In this document: positions 33,416 through 42,576 of the stretch, piece by piece
How positions within the stretch are numbered: the first letter of the stretch is position 1
Layout: each line of letters starts with the position of its first letter
Assembly: GCA_016178595.1 (NCBI GenBank)
Contig: JACOSY010000027.1
Location: 39,086-103,085, forward strand
DNA from: Ignavibacteria bacterium
GTDB taxonomy: Bacteria; Bacteroidota; Ignavibacteria; UBA10030; SZUA-254
DNA: 64,000 bases
Reading direction: 5' to 3'
The notes under the pieces: generated by a model
Databases searched by the model: none
What the model was told of the DNA's origin: nothing
What the model saw: the letters and a program-made list of their open reading frames with translations, nothing else
Position numbers and translations under genes: made by a program

Positions 33416-35557
33416 CTACTTTGAAGACTTCTTCGTTTCTTGCGTCAACAATCGCGCGACAACAGCACGATCGCTGGTCGGGAGCTGGCAAGCATAGTTC
33501 TCACAAATGTATGCCGTTGCTTTTCCGTTCTTCATACGCATTCCTTCCACGAACGGCAGATACGATTGTAATTTCTTTTGGCCATCCGCTCCATCGGCAA
33601 GCAGCAGGATTTTGTTTGGAATGAAGTGGCTATGCACTTCTTCGAGCAGCGCTCTTGTCGCTTCCGAGTTTGGTTGACCGGCAATGATCACTTCCTTTGG
33701 CGTCGAGAGGAGCCAGTCGAATGCGACAAGCATCTGGGGCAGCGCTTCGGGAGTCCGTTGCAGACGCACTCCAAACGCAGTAACCGTTTTCTCTGCCATC
33801 GATCGCCATTCCTTCTTGTCCGTGATTTGTGAGAGGCGAAGAAGATTGAGCGCGGCAATCGAATTCCCCGTTGGCTCTGCGCTGTCGTACTCCTCTTTGG
33901 TGCGGATGAGAACGGTGGAATCTTTTCCCGTCCCGTCAAAAAATCCGCCGCCGGAAGCATCCCGGAAGAGTTCGTTCTGTTTTTTCGTGAGAGCGATTGC
34001 GTGTTCCAGCCACACGATGTTGAAAGACGCCTCGTAGAGATCGAGCAAACCCTGAACGAGGAAGGCATAGTCTTGCAGCGATCCATCGAACCGCGATTCG
34101 CCGTCACGGTACCGTCGATACAGTGTCCGGGTGTCGGGATTGTACAACTTCGTCATCGCAAAATGTGCGGCAGACTCTCCGGTTTTCAGGAAAGACTCTT
34201 CACCAAGAATCTGATACGCTTTTGCGAATGCCGAGATTGTCAGTCCGTTCCATGCCGTGATGATCTTATCGTCGAGGTGCGGCTTCGGTCGTTTTTCCCG
34301 CTGGCGGAATAACTTCAGGCGAGCGCGTTCGACGATCGTATGGGCTTCTTCTCTTGTCTTGTCGAAATGCTTCGCGGTTTCTTCCAACCCATGTGCGATG
34401 TAGAGGATGTTCTTTCCGACAAAGACGTTCATCGGATCGTGTGGAGCGTTGCCGGAATCCTCAACGCCATAATTGTAACTGAAGATGGCGGCATCTTCTT
34501 TTCCCAGCAAGTGTGCGACCTCCGCCTTTGTCCAAAGATAAAACGCGCCTTCTTCTTTCTCATTCGGCTTGGAACGATCGGGAGCGCTCTCCGCATCTTC
34601 CGCGGAATAGAAGCCTCCTTGTTTGTCCGTCAGATTGCGTATGATGTAATCGAGAATATTGCGGGCAACCGACGAGTAGATTGTATCGTGCGTGATCTGA
34701 TATGCTTCAAGGTATGAGACGACGAGCTGGGCCTGATCGTACAGCATTTTCTCGAAGTGAGGCACGCGCCATTCGGCATCGACAGAGTAGCGATGGAATC
34801 CGCCGCCAACGTGATCGTAGACGCCGCCCTTGGACATCTCGCGGAGTGTCGCAAGCGTCATCTGAAGAGCGTTCTCATTCTTCGTGCGTGCATAGCGACG
34901 CAACAGAAAATTGAACGCAACAGGTCGTGGAAACTTCGGTGCGCCGCCGAATCCTCCGTGGACTGAGTCGTACGATTGCGCAAATTGTTGGAATGCATTT
35001 TCAAGTACCGATTCGTTGACGGCAATGCCCTGCGCGCTTCCCGCCGCACTCTTGATGTAGTCCGTTATCTGATTGCTGGATTCAAGAAGCGTGTCGCGAT
35101 TGGTCTTCCACAACTCGCTGATGCGGCTGACGATATCGGGAAATCCGGGTCGACCATATTGCGCTTTGGGAGGAATGTACGTTGCGCCGAAGAACGGCTT
35201 CAAGTCAGGCGTGAGGAACACCGACATGGGCCAGCCGCCGCTTCCCGTCATTGCCTGCACGGCAGTCATGTAGACGCGGTCGATGTCCGGGCGCTCTTCG
35301 CGGTCGACTTTGATGCAGACGAGTTTTTCGTTCATCAGCTTCGCGATGCTGTCGTTCTCAAACACTTCACGCTCCATCACGTGGCACCAGTAACACGTCG
35401 AGTATCCGACCGACAGGAAGATCGGTTTGTCTTCGCGCCGTGCTTTCCCGAATGCTTCATCGCCCCATGGAAACCAGTCCACAGGATTGTACGCGTGCTG
35501 GAGAAGATATGGACTCTTCTCGTGTATCAGGCGATTCGGTTTTTTGCCCTCGTGCAT
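33416..35557 (-). CDS. Thioredoxin-domain/DUF255 protein (YyaL/SPATA20 family)
   Basis: 713 residues. The N-terminal thioredoxin-like domain has [20 protein letters not shown], the redox motif STCYWCHVM and [20 protein letters not shown]. The long alpha/alpha-toroid (six-hairpin glycosidase-like) region has [20 protein letters not shown] and [19 protein letters not shown]. The biochemical role of this family is not established. ATG 35557 is chosen at the start of homology. Upstream the frame stays open through a hydrophobic stretch ([20 protein letters not shown]) that looks like a signal peptide but has no ATG, GTG or TTG of its own, and then into a palindromic repeat. Confidence 0.85.
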   Translation of the reverse strand: MHEGKKPNRLIHEKSPYLLQHAYNPVDWFPWGDEAFGKARREDKPIFLSVGYSTCYWCHVMEREVFENDSIAKLMNEKLVCIKVDREERPDIDRVYMTAVQAMTGSGGWPMSVFLTPDLKPFFGATYIPPKAQYGRPGFPDIVSRISELWKTNRDTLLESSNQITDYIKSAAGSAQGIAVNESVLENAFQQFAQSYDSVHGGFGGAPKFPRPVAFNFLLRRYARTKNENALQMTLATLREMSKGGVYDHVGGGFHRYSVDAEWRVPHFEKMLYDQAQLVVSYLEAYQITHDTIYSSVARNILDYIIRNLTDKQGGFYSAEDAESAPDRSKPNEKEEGAFYLWTKAEVAHLLGKEDAAIFSYNYGVEDSGNAPHDPMNVFVGKNILYIAHGLEETAKHFDKTREEAHTIVERARLKLFRQREKRPKPHLDDKIITAWNGLTISAFAKAYQILGEESFLKTGESAAHFAMTKLYNPDTRTLYRRYRDGESRFDGSLQDYAFLVQGLLDLYEASFNIVWLEHAIALTKKQNELFRDASGGGFFDGTGKDSTVLIRTKEEYDSAEPTGNSIAALNLLRLSQITDKKEWRSMAEKTVTAFGVRLQRTPEALPQMLVAFDWLLSTPKEVIIAGQPNSEATRALLEEVHSHFIPNKILLLADGADGQKKLQSYLPFVEGMRMKNGKATAYICENYACQLPTSDRAVVARLLTQETKKSSK

Positions 35558-35750
35558 TTTTTTCTGCTTGAATGTCTTGTGTGAAAGCGTGTCGCGCACT
35601 GTTGGTGAAAACGAGAACGCTTGTCGGTGATTAGCTGACAGCGCAAGTACGAGAATCCCCGTTGCACGTAATATACGGAGGGCGCGAACGAATCGCCATT
35701 GGAGAGAGGGTGGATGGGAGTTGTTGGAAGACTCTGATTGTCTGATGTTG

Positions 35751-35890
35751 CCACGACCTTCAGGTCGTGGAAAACGAGAGCGAAGAAATGCAACGGGCTT
35801 TAGCCCTTGCATTTGGATGGCTTTCGATGAAACGGGTTGAAACCCATCAGAGTCTTGGTCTGATCTCTTTCCACGAGCTAAAGCTCGTGG
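35751..35890. repeat. Cluster of four palindromes
   Basis: Four inverted repeats in 140 bp: CCACGACCTTCAGGTCGTGG (35751-35770); a long stem AAATGCAA-GGGCT/AGCCC-TTGCATTT (35786-35815); GGGTT-GA-AACCC (35834-35845); and CCACGAGCTAAAGCTCGTGG (35871-35890). The first and last are related. This is a dispersed-repeat type structure between the DUF255 gene and tRNA-Ala. Confidence 0.8.
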
Positions 35891-35953
35891 CTATACATTG
35901 ACTTTTTCAGCAGCCTGCATGACTTCGTCATCATCTTCGCATGAGATATTCTG

Positions 35954-36026
35954 TGGAGCTGATCGGGATCGAACCGACGACCTCCTCGTTGCGAACGAGG
36001 CGCTCTCCCAGCTGAGCTACAGCCCC
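35954..36026 (-). tRNA. tRNA-Ala (anticodon CGC)
   Basis: A 73-nt cloverleaf: acceptor GGGGCTG/CAGCTCC containing the G3-U70 alanine identity pair, D-arm GCTC/GAGC, anticodon stem CCTCG/CGAGG with loop TTCGCAA, T-arm GTCGG/CCGAT with TTCGATC (one G-U pair), discriminator A. Confidence 0.96.
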
Positions 36027-36071
36027 GGGATCAATTAAAAATGAAAAAGTAAAAAGGAAAAAAGCTGAATG

Positions 36072-36100
36072 AATATAGTGAAAAGAGGAGGGAGATGCAA
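36072..36100 (-). promoter_or_regulatory. Promoter TTGCAT-N17-TATATT for tRNA-Ala
   Basis: On the minus strand TTGCAT (36100-36095) and TATATT (36077-36072) are 17 nt apart, about 46 nt before the tRNA. Confidence 0.5.
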
Positions 36101-36183
36101 TCGGTGCTGAAGGGAGGAAAATGCAGAATTGTGGAAACCTTAGCTACTTCGTAAGACTCCTCGATCTCTTCCGATAAGCCGGC

Positions 36184-36342
36184 CTAACGGTTTCTCATCT
36201 CGTACAATGACTTTCGGCCGGATGACAGACCGCGGATCCAGTTCAGAAGCCGATTGCTTGCTTTCACGAGCACGAACGAAACTGCCAGCGCTGCCAGTAC
36301 GGCGAGAAAGACAAAGAAAATATATTTGATGGGTGTAATCAT
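36184..36342 (-). CDS. Small single-TM membrane protein (52 residues)
   Basis: A short ORF beginning MITPIKYIFFVFLAVLAALA, with one strong TM helix to about residue 26, followed by a basic tail (NWIRGLSSGRKSLYEMRNR). The helix-then-positive pattern and absence of rare residues favour a real gene. No Shine-Dalgarno sequence is evident, which is common in this group. Family unknown. Confidence 0.5.
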   Translation of the reverse strand: MITPIKYIFFVFLAVLAALAVSFVLVKASNRLLNWIRGLSSGRKSLYEMRNR

Positions 36343-36443
36343 ATAATGTGTATCAAGCCGGTGAAATTCTTCTATGCAACAATCTACAAGATTCGCCCCA
36401 AAGAACGTATGCTCTCCGTCAACGATTCCCCGTTTTCCCCGAT

Positions 36444-36674
36444 TTAAAATTTGAGCGATACAAGCTTCAGAAGTGACAAGAAGAGCTCCCAGGCACGAGC
36501 AGGCTCGAGCTTGAAAGTGATGTGGCTGACCAACATAATCGAAAGGATGATTACAACTATTTTGATTTTCATATTGATCTGATTCTTATCGATCTGAATG
36601 GACAACCGAGCATCTATCAGAGGTGGAGATTTTCTTCGCGTGGATTTAAGTGATTTCCCTGATCGGTTTTGCAT
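36444..36674 (-). CDS. Unknown small protein with a C-terminal TM helix
   Basis: 76 residues from ATG 36674, which has GAGG 5 nt upstream; an upstream in-frame ATG at 36698 is less likely. The N-terminal half is basic (RSGKSLKSTRRKSP). The C-terminal half has IKIVVIILSIMLVSHITF and a second amphipathic helix. Not recognised. Confidence 0.4.
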   Translation of the reverse strand: MQNRSGKSLKSTRRKSPPLIDARLSIQIDKNQINMKIKIVVIILSIMLVSHITFKLEPARAWELFLSLLKLVSLKF

Positions 36675-36805
36675 CTGACCTCTTCTTTCTTTTTTCAATT
36701 AGACTATTCATAATCCTAATCGAAATCTAAGAAGATACGGAGGGGGTTACCGACGAATGGGACAGAGAGGAGATAGTTCGGAAGGATATATAAGACTTGT
36801 CCCGC

Positions 36806-37981
36806 TCAGGTTCTAACGCGCTGAATTCTTTTTTTCACGTATTCGATTGTCTTTTTGTTGAGAGATAAGGCTTGTGTTTTACCGTAAAAGAAGCTGTGGA
36901 AGTATGGCAGGTGTAGGTGATTAACTATTCTAATCACCCAATCGTACCTTGGTCGAACATTGTGGACATCTAACTCCTGAGAAATTAGACACATTATCTT
37001 GTCGATTATTTGTCCCGCCTGCTTGCCCTCCGGAGAGTATTCAATCAACTTGAGATTGAATTTCTGTTCATAGGTTTCTAACCTGCTCGGAAGTCTTGAA
37101 CTCATGTAACGATCTATAAGATCCTTGTATCCCGCTTGGGTTTCATAATCCACAATCGGAAAGAAATCTCCCCATCCTTTTTCTTGAAGTATTTGATGGA
37201 ATGACTTCCTCAAGAAGTTTCTCTCTTCCTCGGAGGATCGTATGCGTATTAACTCCCTGAGGACATCAATGTAAGGTCGAACCCACCTTCGATATTTTTG
37301 TCCAAGTGGATTTCGCCTTTTTCTTAGAACAGCCAGCAATACCTCGTTTTCATTCATTAAACTACTGATCTGTTCTTTTGAAATCTCACCATCTATCGAC
37401 TCAAGTTGATTTGTTCCAAAATCATGAAAGATTTTGAGAAGGATTTCAAAATCAAGGAGTGGTCCAAATTCACGCTCGATATTCCCGAACAACGTATCTG
37501 CCTCTTGTCGCGGGAATAGTTCTTTTGTGAGCGCAAGTTTCATGGCCAGTAAATGCCGCTTACGAATAAGAAACTCGTGCGAAAGGCTTTCAAGTTTATG
37601 ATCAGGGATGCTTGGAGGTGAGAAACCCAATCTCCTGATTAGATACTTTTTCCCTTCCATTAGGTCATAGGGACATTCAAGTTCAGCCTGTGAGAATGCA
37701 CACGAGAGAGTAAACCCCGATCGAGTATCGCACTTATCAGAATTTGCTGCTTGAAATATCACAATGTTCTGTATGTAGCTCCGTAACAACGGAGTGAGAT
37801 CACGTCTAGCAAAGTTCTTGCAGAGGTCATCATAAATTCGGCGAACGTATTCGTCAGCGAAGATGCTAACACTCTTCGTTAGTGGTGTTCGTCCTGACTG
37901 ATTGCGCTGGTGTAATTTGTGGAAGAAGTGTCGATGCCTCCTTGTAAGGTTTAGATACTCCTTGTAGAGAAGCTCGTCCAT
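36806..37981 (-). CDS. Unknown 391-residue soluble protein
   Basis: I do not recognise this protein. It is charged, lacks a signal peptide or TM helix, and appears mostly alpha-helical (for example LTRRHRHFFHKLHQRNQSG and IDVLRELIRIRSSEEER). It is AT-richer than neighbouring housekeeping genes and stands alone between an unknown small gene and the protease gene, consistent with acquired DNA. The start is ATG 37981. Confidence 0.65.
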   Translation of the reverse strand: MDELLYKEYLNLTRRHRHFFHKLHQRNQSGRTPLTKSVSIFADEYVRRIYDDLCKNFARRDLTPLLRSYIQNIVIFQAANSDKCDTRSGFTLSCAFSQAELECPYDLMEGKKYLIRRLGFSPPSIPDHKLESLSHEFLIRKRHLLAMKLALTKELFPRQEADTLFGNIEREFGPLLDFEILLKIFHDFGTNQLESIDGEISKEQISSLMNENEVLLAVLRKRRNPLGQKYRRWVRPYIDVLRELIRIRSSEEERNFLRKSFHQILQEKGWGDFFPIVDYETQAGYKDLIDRYMSSRLPSRLETYEQKFNLKLIEYSPEGKQAGQIIDKIMCLISQELDVHNVRPRYDWVIRIVNHLHLPYFHSFFYGKTQALSLNKKTIEYVKKRIQRVRT

Positions 37982-38207
37982 GTCACAGACCTAAGAAAAA
38001 AACCCCCAACGCGCCGCAGAGGCTCACCAAAGCCTTTCGTTCACGTCAGGGTCTTGCATCTCCGCTGCCATTCGGGAGGATGTGGTAAACAGAGATAAAC
38101 TCAGTTTGTTGGTTGGCGATTTCTGCGGAAATTATCTTGAATACTATTTCCTCCAGAACCTCTTCTCGTCAGTAAATAGAAAGTGAATTGGCTTCTCTTT
38201 AGAAAGA

Positions 38208-39764
38208 TTACTTGTAGATCATTCCAAAGAGTTGTTTTGCAAGATTTTGGTCTAAACTTTTTAGAATGCTGTATTCGTCAAGGGCTTGCTTGCGATCACC
38301 CAGCGCGAGATAGACCATCCCAAGAGCATAATGTAGCGTGTCATGCTCTGGCCAATTGCGGATTGCTTCAGTAAGAAAAGGTTTTGCCTCCTCAGCTCTG
38401 CCAATAAACGTCAATGTAGTAGCCAATCGCCAGTAAGTATCAATCTTATCTGGTTTGAGAGCAATCGCTGACTTATATGCTGTAACTGCCTCTTGAAAAC
38501 GACCTAACATTCCATAGCAATAACCTAAACCATAATAGGCTAATTCAAAATCTGATCTTAGTTCGATTGATCGTTGGAATGCCTCGATGCTCTTGCTGCA
38601 ATCTCCCTTTTCTTGGTAAATACTACCAAGTACAATATACATTTGGGGGTTACTCGGATCTATCTCGATGGCTTTGTTACCAGCTTCAATAGCAGCGTCA
38701 AACATGCCCAGCCGCAGATACGTCAACCCCAAACCGGCGTAGGCATCAGCAAGATCTGGTCTTAAGCTGATTGATTTCTTATACGCTGTCAAGGCCTCTT
38801 CGTAGCGATTAAGTCCCCAGTAACTAAGTCCCATGCCGTAATAGTAAATCCAATTATCAGGTTCTAACAGAGCTCCTTGTTGATCAACGCTTATCGCCTC
38901 TCCATAATTATTTAGCTGCCTGAGGGCATATGCCAGCCAGGCACGGGCACTTCGGAAAGTTGGACTTAATCTGATTGCTTCGCGGAAGAAACCGATCGCA
39001 GAAGAGTAATCCTGCGCCCAAATGCTTCTCATGCCATTCTCGTATTGCTTTTCGGCTTCTGCAACACCTTCTGCTGCGTTTGTAGATTTCCATTTTCTCA
39101 GCGAGAGAATAGTGTCTACCTTCAGTCCGAGAACTCGGCTGGCAGGAATAGCAAAATTCAAGTTCTGACCACCTTCAAGATACATAGCAGCAACACCAAT
39201 AACTTGACCCTTCAAGTTGAGAACGGGGCTGCCGCTTGACCCGTGTGAAATAGGTGCTGTGATTTGTATGATCTCACCAAAATTAGGGACAGTTCGAACT
39301 GAGGCAATAATTCCATCGGATAGGCTTCCTTCTAATCCCAATGGGTTTCCCACCACAAGTATCTTATCCCCAACACTGACCGTATCTTTTGAAAACTTTA
39401 AGTGAGTGAACGTCTTGGGCCTTACATCAGCCTCCAGCTCAACTAGATCCCCGTCCTTATCCTCCGCGACAACACCGCGCACCATAAAGATTTCACCTGA
39501 TAAGAGTTGCACAACGGAACTCTCCGCATCCACCATAACATGACGATTGGTTATGAGATGACCCTTCTCATCAACAAAAAACCCAGTACCCTGCGCTAAG
39601 GGATTTCCTAGTTCACCAAATGTCTTGATGAGAACGACGGCATTCTTGCTCTTACCAAATAATTCTTTCAGATTATTTTGTGCTCTCCCTAAATTGAAGT
39701 TGAATAGAATCAGAAATAGAATAATCAGTGAAATAAAACAACAAGGTTGGCGCACGTTTAACAT
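38208..39764 (-). CDS. Secreted trypsin-like (HtrA-type) serine protease with TPR repeats
   Basis: 518 residues. A signal peptide (FISLIILFLILFNFNLGRAQ) precedes a chymotrypsin-fold domain (about 35-225): the His is in LITNRHVMVD, a candidate catalytic Asp is in KDGDLVELEAD, and the Ser is in PISHGSSGSPVLN with an oxyanion-hole pattern. No PDZ domain follows. Instead about seven TPRs fill residues 240-500. Protease plus TPR suggests periplasmic or surface protein quality control or a scaffolded protease; the target is unknown. GGAGG lies about 12 nt before the ATG. Confidence 0.88.
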   Translation of the reverse strand: MLNVRQPCCFISLIILFLILFNFNLGRAQNNLKELFGKSKNAVVLIKTFGELGNPLAQGTGFFVDEKGHLITNRHVMVDAESSVVQLLSGEIFMVRGVVAEDKDGDLVELEADVRPKTFTHLKFSKDTVSVGDKILVVGNPLGLEGSLSDGIIASVRTVPNFGEIIQITAPISHGSSGSPVLNLKGQVIGVAAMYLEGGQNLNFAIPASRVLGLKVDTILSLRKWKSTNAAEGVAEAEKQYENGMRSIWAQDYSSAIGFFREAIRLSPTFRSARAWLAYALRQLNNYGEAISVDQQGALLEPDNWIYYYGMGLSYWGLNRYEEALTAYKKSISLRPDLADAYAGLGLTYLRLGMFDAAIEAGNKAIEIDPSNPQMYIVLGSIYQEKGDCSKSIEAFQRSIELRSDFELAYYGLGYCYGMLGRFQEAVTAYKSAIALKPDKIDTYWRLATTLTFIGRAEEAKPFLTEAIRNWPEHDTLHYALGMVYLALGDRKQALDEYSILKSLDQNLAKQLFGMIYK

Positions 39765-40053
39765 GATATCGCATACCTCCTTCCAAAGGTTTACTCATTG
39801 CTCCGCTGAAAACAACCCCCCAACTGCCGCATCTGGGTTTGACCGAAACCATTGGCAATTGAGGGTGAAGCTCCTCGAAAAATTTCGAGGTTAGAAATCT
39901 AAGCTGTCGGTCAATTCAGATGCTCAGTGAAGTTACGGATATTCCAACTTCAAATCAAAACGGATCCTCCTAAAAAGGAAAGCTGCATTCGAACGAAGTT
40001 CAATCCATTCCAACGCAGCCTTCTATTCTCACCTAACACCTCTCACCTCCCCC

Positions 40054-40404
40054 TCACTTTTCTTTATCTTTGAAACTCGAGAGTGCCTGATCAACTGTCT
40101 GGTGCTTGTCGAAGATCCGGACAAGTTGTGTAATGATGAGGAGATTATCGACCAGGTCGGTGGTGTTCGCGAGCCGCAGATCGACGTTTGCTTGTTTCAA
40201 TGTCGTCAGCGCGCCGATCAACATGCCGAGCCCCTCGCTGTTGATACAGGTGACCGCTCCGAGGTCGATAATGACGCATTTGATTCCAGTCGCGAGCAGA
40301 TCGATCAGCCGCGATTTAAACTTGCCGCCGTCGTCCTCACAAAGGAAGTTTCCCTCCAGCTTGAAGATGGCAACTTGATCCGATATCGTTTCTTTGATTG
40401 GCAT
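40054..40404 (-). CDS. STAS-domain anti-anti-sigma-factor-like protein
   Basis: 116 residues spanning one STAS domain. The phosphorylatable Ser region is AVTCINSEGLGMLIGALTTL, matching SpoIIAA/RsbV-type proteins, and the N-terminal strand is VAIFKLEGNFLCEDD. Such proteins release a sigma factor or other target from a HATPase-type kinase when dephosphorylated. No partner kinase or phosphatase is in the neighbourhood. GGAG lies 5 nt upstream of the ATG. Confidence 0.88.
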   Translation of the reverse strand: MPIKETISDQVAIFKLEGNFLCEDDGGKFKSRLIDLLATGIKCVIIDLGAVTCINSEGLGMLIGALTTLKQANVDLRLANTTDLVDNLLIITQLVRIFDKHQTVDQALSSFKDKEK

Positions 40405-40474
40405 TGGTGCTCCGCTTTAGCGTTTTATTGGATGCCGTCTTACGATATGGTTTTTAGTCGCAAGATCAGATATC

Positions 40475-40590
40475 CTCACCCCACCTTCCGTCCTCCCTCG
40501 ACGAGTCGAGTCGTCGACCTACAAGGGGAGGAAACTCCTGGCCAAAACCTTCTCCCCCCTTGTAGGGGGAGAATGAAAAGAGGGGGTGAG
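40475..40590. repeat. Interspersed CTCACCCC-type palindromic repeat, copy B
   Basis: It begins CTCACCCCACCTTCCGTCC and ends GAATGAAAAGAGGGGGTGAG, matching copy A (3304-3382) at both ends. It contains an extra internal palindrome (CGACGAGTCGAGTCGTCG). The terminal CTCACCCC and GGGGTGAG are inverted repeats. Confidence 0.8.
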
Positions 40591-40638
40591 TCGAGGAATA
40601 TGCTGCACTATTTGAAAGTCGAATGGGTTTTAGTTTGT

Positions 40639-42375
40639 TCAATCGCCCAGCATCGACTCCCGGATATACTTCACCGGCGGCGAGCCGAAGCTCATGAACT
40701 TCTCGTGGAATTCCTTAAGGCTGAACTTGTCGCCCATCTTCTGCTTGTAGGCTTCACGCAAATCCCAAATCTCCTGGAAGCCGACAAAGTAGGTCGAGAG
40801 CTGCGCCGATGTCAGGTTCGCGCGGCGCCACTTGCCCGCTGCCTCGCGCTCTTCCTGGAATCCTTCCTTCGTCATCAAGTCCATCGCCTGCTGCTCGGTC
40901 ATGTCGCCGGCGTGAATTTTCTGATCGAGGATTGCATTGATGACTACGCGGATGTACCATTTGAGATTGATGAGCTTCATGCGCGCGTCGTTGTTCTGGT
41001 AGCCCTGCTCGACCATCATCCGCTCGGCGTAGACCGCCCAGCCTTCCACCATCGATCCGCTGCCGAAGACACTGCGGATGATCGAAGGGTATCGATTCGA
41101 GTAATAGCCCTGCACGTAATGACCGGGAACGCCTTCGTGGATGCTCAAGTCTTTCAGCGACCAGTTGTTGTATTCCCGCAGGAATGATTCAACCTGCTCG
41201 GGCGTCCATTCATTTGGAATCGGCAGGACGTCGTAAAATGACTTCATGTTTTTTTCAAGCGGGCCGGGAGATTCCATGAAAGCGACAGCGACGCCACGCT
41301 CGTACTCCGGCATCTCGCGGACGACGAGCGGCTGTGTGGGATCGAGCGTGAGAAGATCGTGCTGTACAATGAACTGTTCAAGATCCGGAATAATTTTTTT
41401 GATCACATCCATGACTTCTTCCTTCTTCGGATGGTCGAGGACGATCTTATCCAGCACTTTCTTGATGACGACAAGCTTCTCCTTTCCTTCAGCATCTTCG
41501 TTGTAATATTCTCTGTAGAGAGGCGCTGCGAGCTTGTACATTTCATCTTGCACACGTGCTTTCTCGGACTCTGCACGCTGGAGGACTTGCTCAGGCGCTA
41601 AACTTGATTTCAATGCATGGGAAAGTTTTTTGTAATACAGATCCTTTCCGATCCGCGTATCTTGGTTCGCACGAGGGAGCAAATCTTTTTCCAGCCATGT
41701 GCCGAAATCATTGAGTGCTGCAATTGCTTCTGCGGCTGCAGTCTTGATCTCTGCCTGAATTTCCGGAGAGGCGGTCTTTGCAGCGTTGGGTAATTCTTCC
41801 GTGAACATGCTGATGTTGCCCTTGTTCTGCTTGATTGCCGTCCCGACGTGGAGCTTTGATGCGGTCTTCAGATTTGCCTTCGCCTGATCGAGGAATCTCG
41901 GCACCTGTTTCGTGCGTGCGATGGCGTTGTTCAACCGTTGATCGAGAGGCGCAAACTCCTGATAGATCAAACTCGCGATGGAGTTCCCGATCGCGCCCGT
42001 GTACACGAGTGGGTTCCATTCATAATCCTTTAGCTCCTGATAGCCGAAGAGCGCTTCATTAATGTTCTCATCGAGCATTCGGTAGTCGATGTTCTTTTGC
42101 TTTGAGAGCGCCTTGGTATTGATCTCGCCAAGCTGTTGCTTGGACAAATTGAGGCGCTTCACTTCGATCTCGACGGCGGTAGGGCTGACATCGTCGAGCA
42201 GACTATCGTAGTCGTGCACGCCGATTCCCGTTGCGGTAATCGGATTTCCAATGAAGTATCCTTTGAGAAAATCCTGCGAAAGCTTGTCGAACTTCTCGTC
42301 TTCGGTTTGGGCGGAAACGGATAGCGCAAAGAGCGCTGCGGCGACAATCGTGAGAAACACGGTGGAGAGTTTCAT
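40639..42375 (-). CDS. Secreted DUF885 family protein (putative metallo-carboxypeptidase-like)
   Basis: 578 residues. The signal peptide MKLSTVFLTIVAAALFALS ends SVSAQ. The DUF885 core has YYKKLSHALKSSLAPEQVL, EMPEYERGVAVAFMESPGP, the metal-site motif LSIHEGVPGHYVQGYYSNR (H-E-x-x-x-x-H type), and GSMVEGWAVYAERMMVEQGY with the downstream Glu. Family members behave as zinc-dependent peptidase-like enzymes of the M3/M32 clan type; the substrate is unknown. It is divergent from grpE. Confidence 0.88.
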   Translation of the reverse strand: MKLSTVFLTIVAAALFALSVSAQTEDEKFDKLSQDFLKGYFIGNPITATGIGVHDYDSLLDDVSPTAVEIEVKRLNLSKQQLGEINTKALSKQKNIDYRMLDENINEALFGYQELKDYEWNPLVYTGAIGNSIASLIYQEFAPLDQRLNNAIARTKQVPRFLDQAKANLKTASKLHVGTAIKQNKGNISMFTEELPNAAKTASPEIQAEIKTAAAEAIAALNDFGTWLEKDLLPRANQDTRIGKDLYYKKLSHALKSSLAPEQVLQRAESEKARVQDEMYKLAAPLYREYYNEDAEGKEKLVVIKKVLDKIVLDHPKKEEVMDVIKKIIPDLEQFIVQHDLLTLDPTQPLVVREMPEYERGVAVAFMESPGPLEKNMKSFYDVLPIPNEWTPEQVESFLREYNNWSLKDLSIHEGVPGHYVQGYYSNRYPSIIRSVFGSGSMVEGWAVYAERMMVEQGYQNNDARMKLINLKWYIRVVINAILDQKIHAGDMTEQQAMDLMTKEGFQEEREAAGKWRRANLTSAQLSTYFVGFQEIWDLREAYKQKMGDKFSLKEFHEKFMSFGSPPVKYIRESMLGD

Positions 42376-42463
42376 GGCAGATTCCTACTTGATGATAATG
42401 GATGAGGATAGTGACAGCGTGTCCAATATACCGAACACTGAAACGATAAACAAACGTCACGAG

Positions 42464-42492
42464 CCTTGCGAAGGTTGAGAATCTTCGCAAGG
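42464..42492. promoter_or_regulatory. 10-bp inverted repeat with 9-nt spacer upstream of grpE
   Basis: CCTTGCGAAG, 9 nt, CTTCGCAAGG: perfect arms, just upstream of the grpE -35 box. The geometry (about 9-bp arms, 9-nt spacer) resembles the HrcA operator CIRCE, but the sequence does not match TTAGCACTC. It could instead be a dispersed repeat. Confidence 0.45.
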
Positions 42493-42500
42493 TTGAGTTG

Positions 42501-42529
42501 TTGAAAAAGTTCACAAAAATTCATATTAT
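42501..42529 (+). promoter_or_regulatory. Promoter TTGAAA-N17-TATTAT for grpE-dnaJ
   Basis: TTGAAA (42501-42506) and TATTAT (42524-42529) are 17 nt apart, with the grpE ATG 48 nt further on. Confidence 0.65.
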
Positions 42530-42576
42530 GAAAGAACATTTCACTGCCGATACCAGTTTACGATACTCATTTTTGT

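Noticed and set aside
40102..41187. Plus-strand open frame of 361 codons
   Set aside because: It runs antisense through the STAS gene, repeat copy B and the DUF885 gene and has no domain or start signal.
42464..42492. Canonical CIRCE/HrcA operator
   Set aside because: Spacing fits but the arms CCTTGCGAAG do not match TTAGCACTC, so I list it only as CIRCE-like in geometry.
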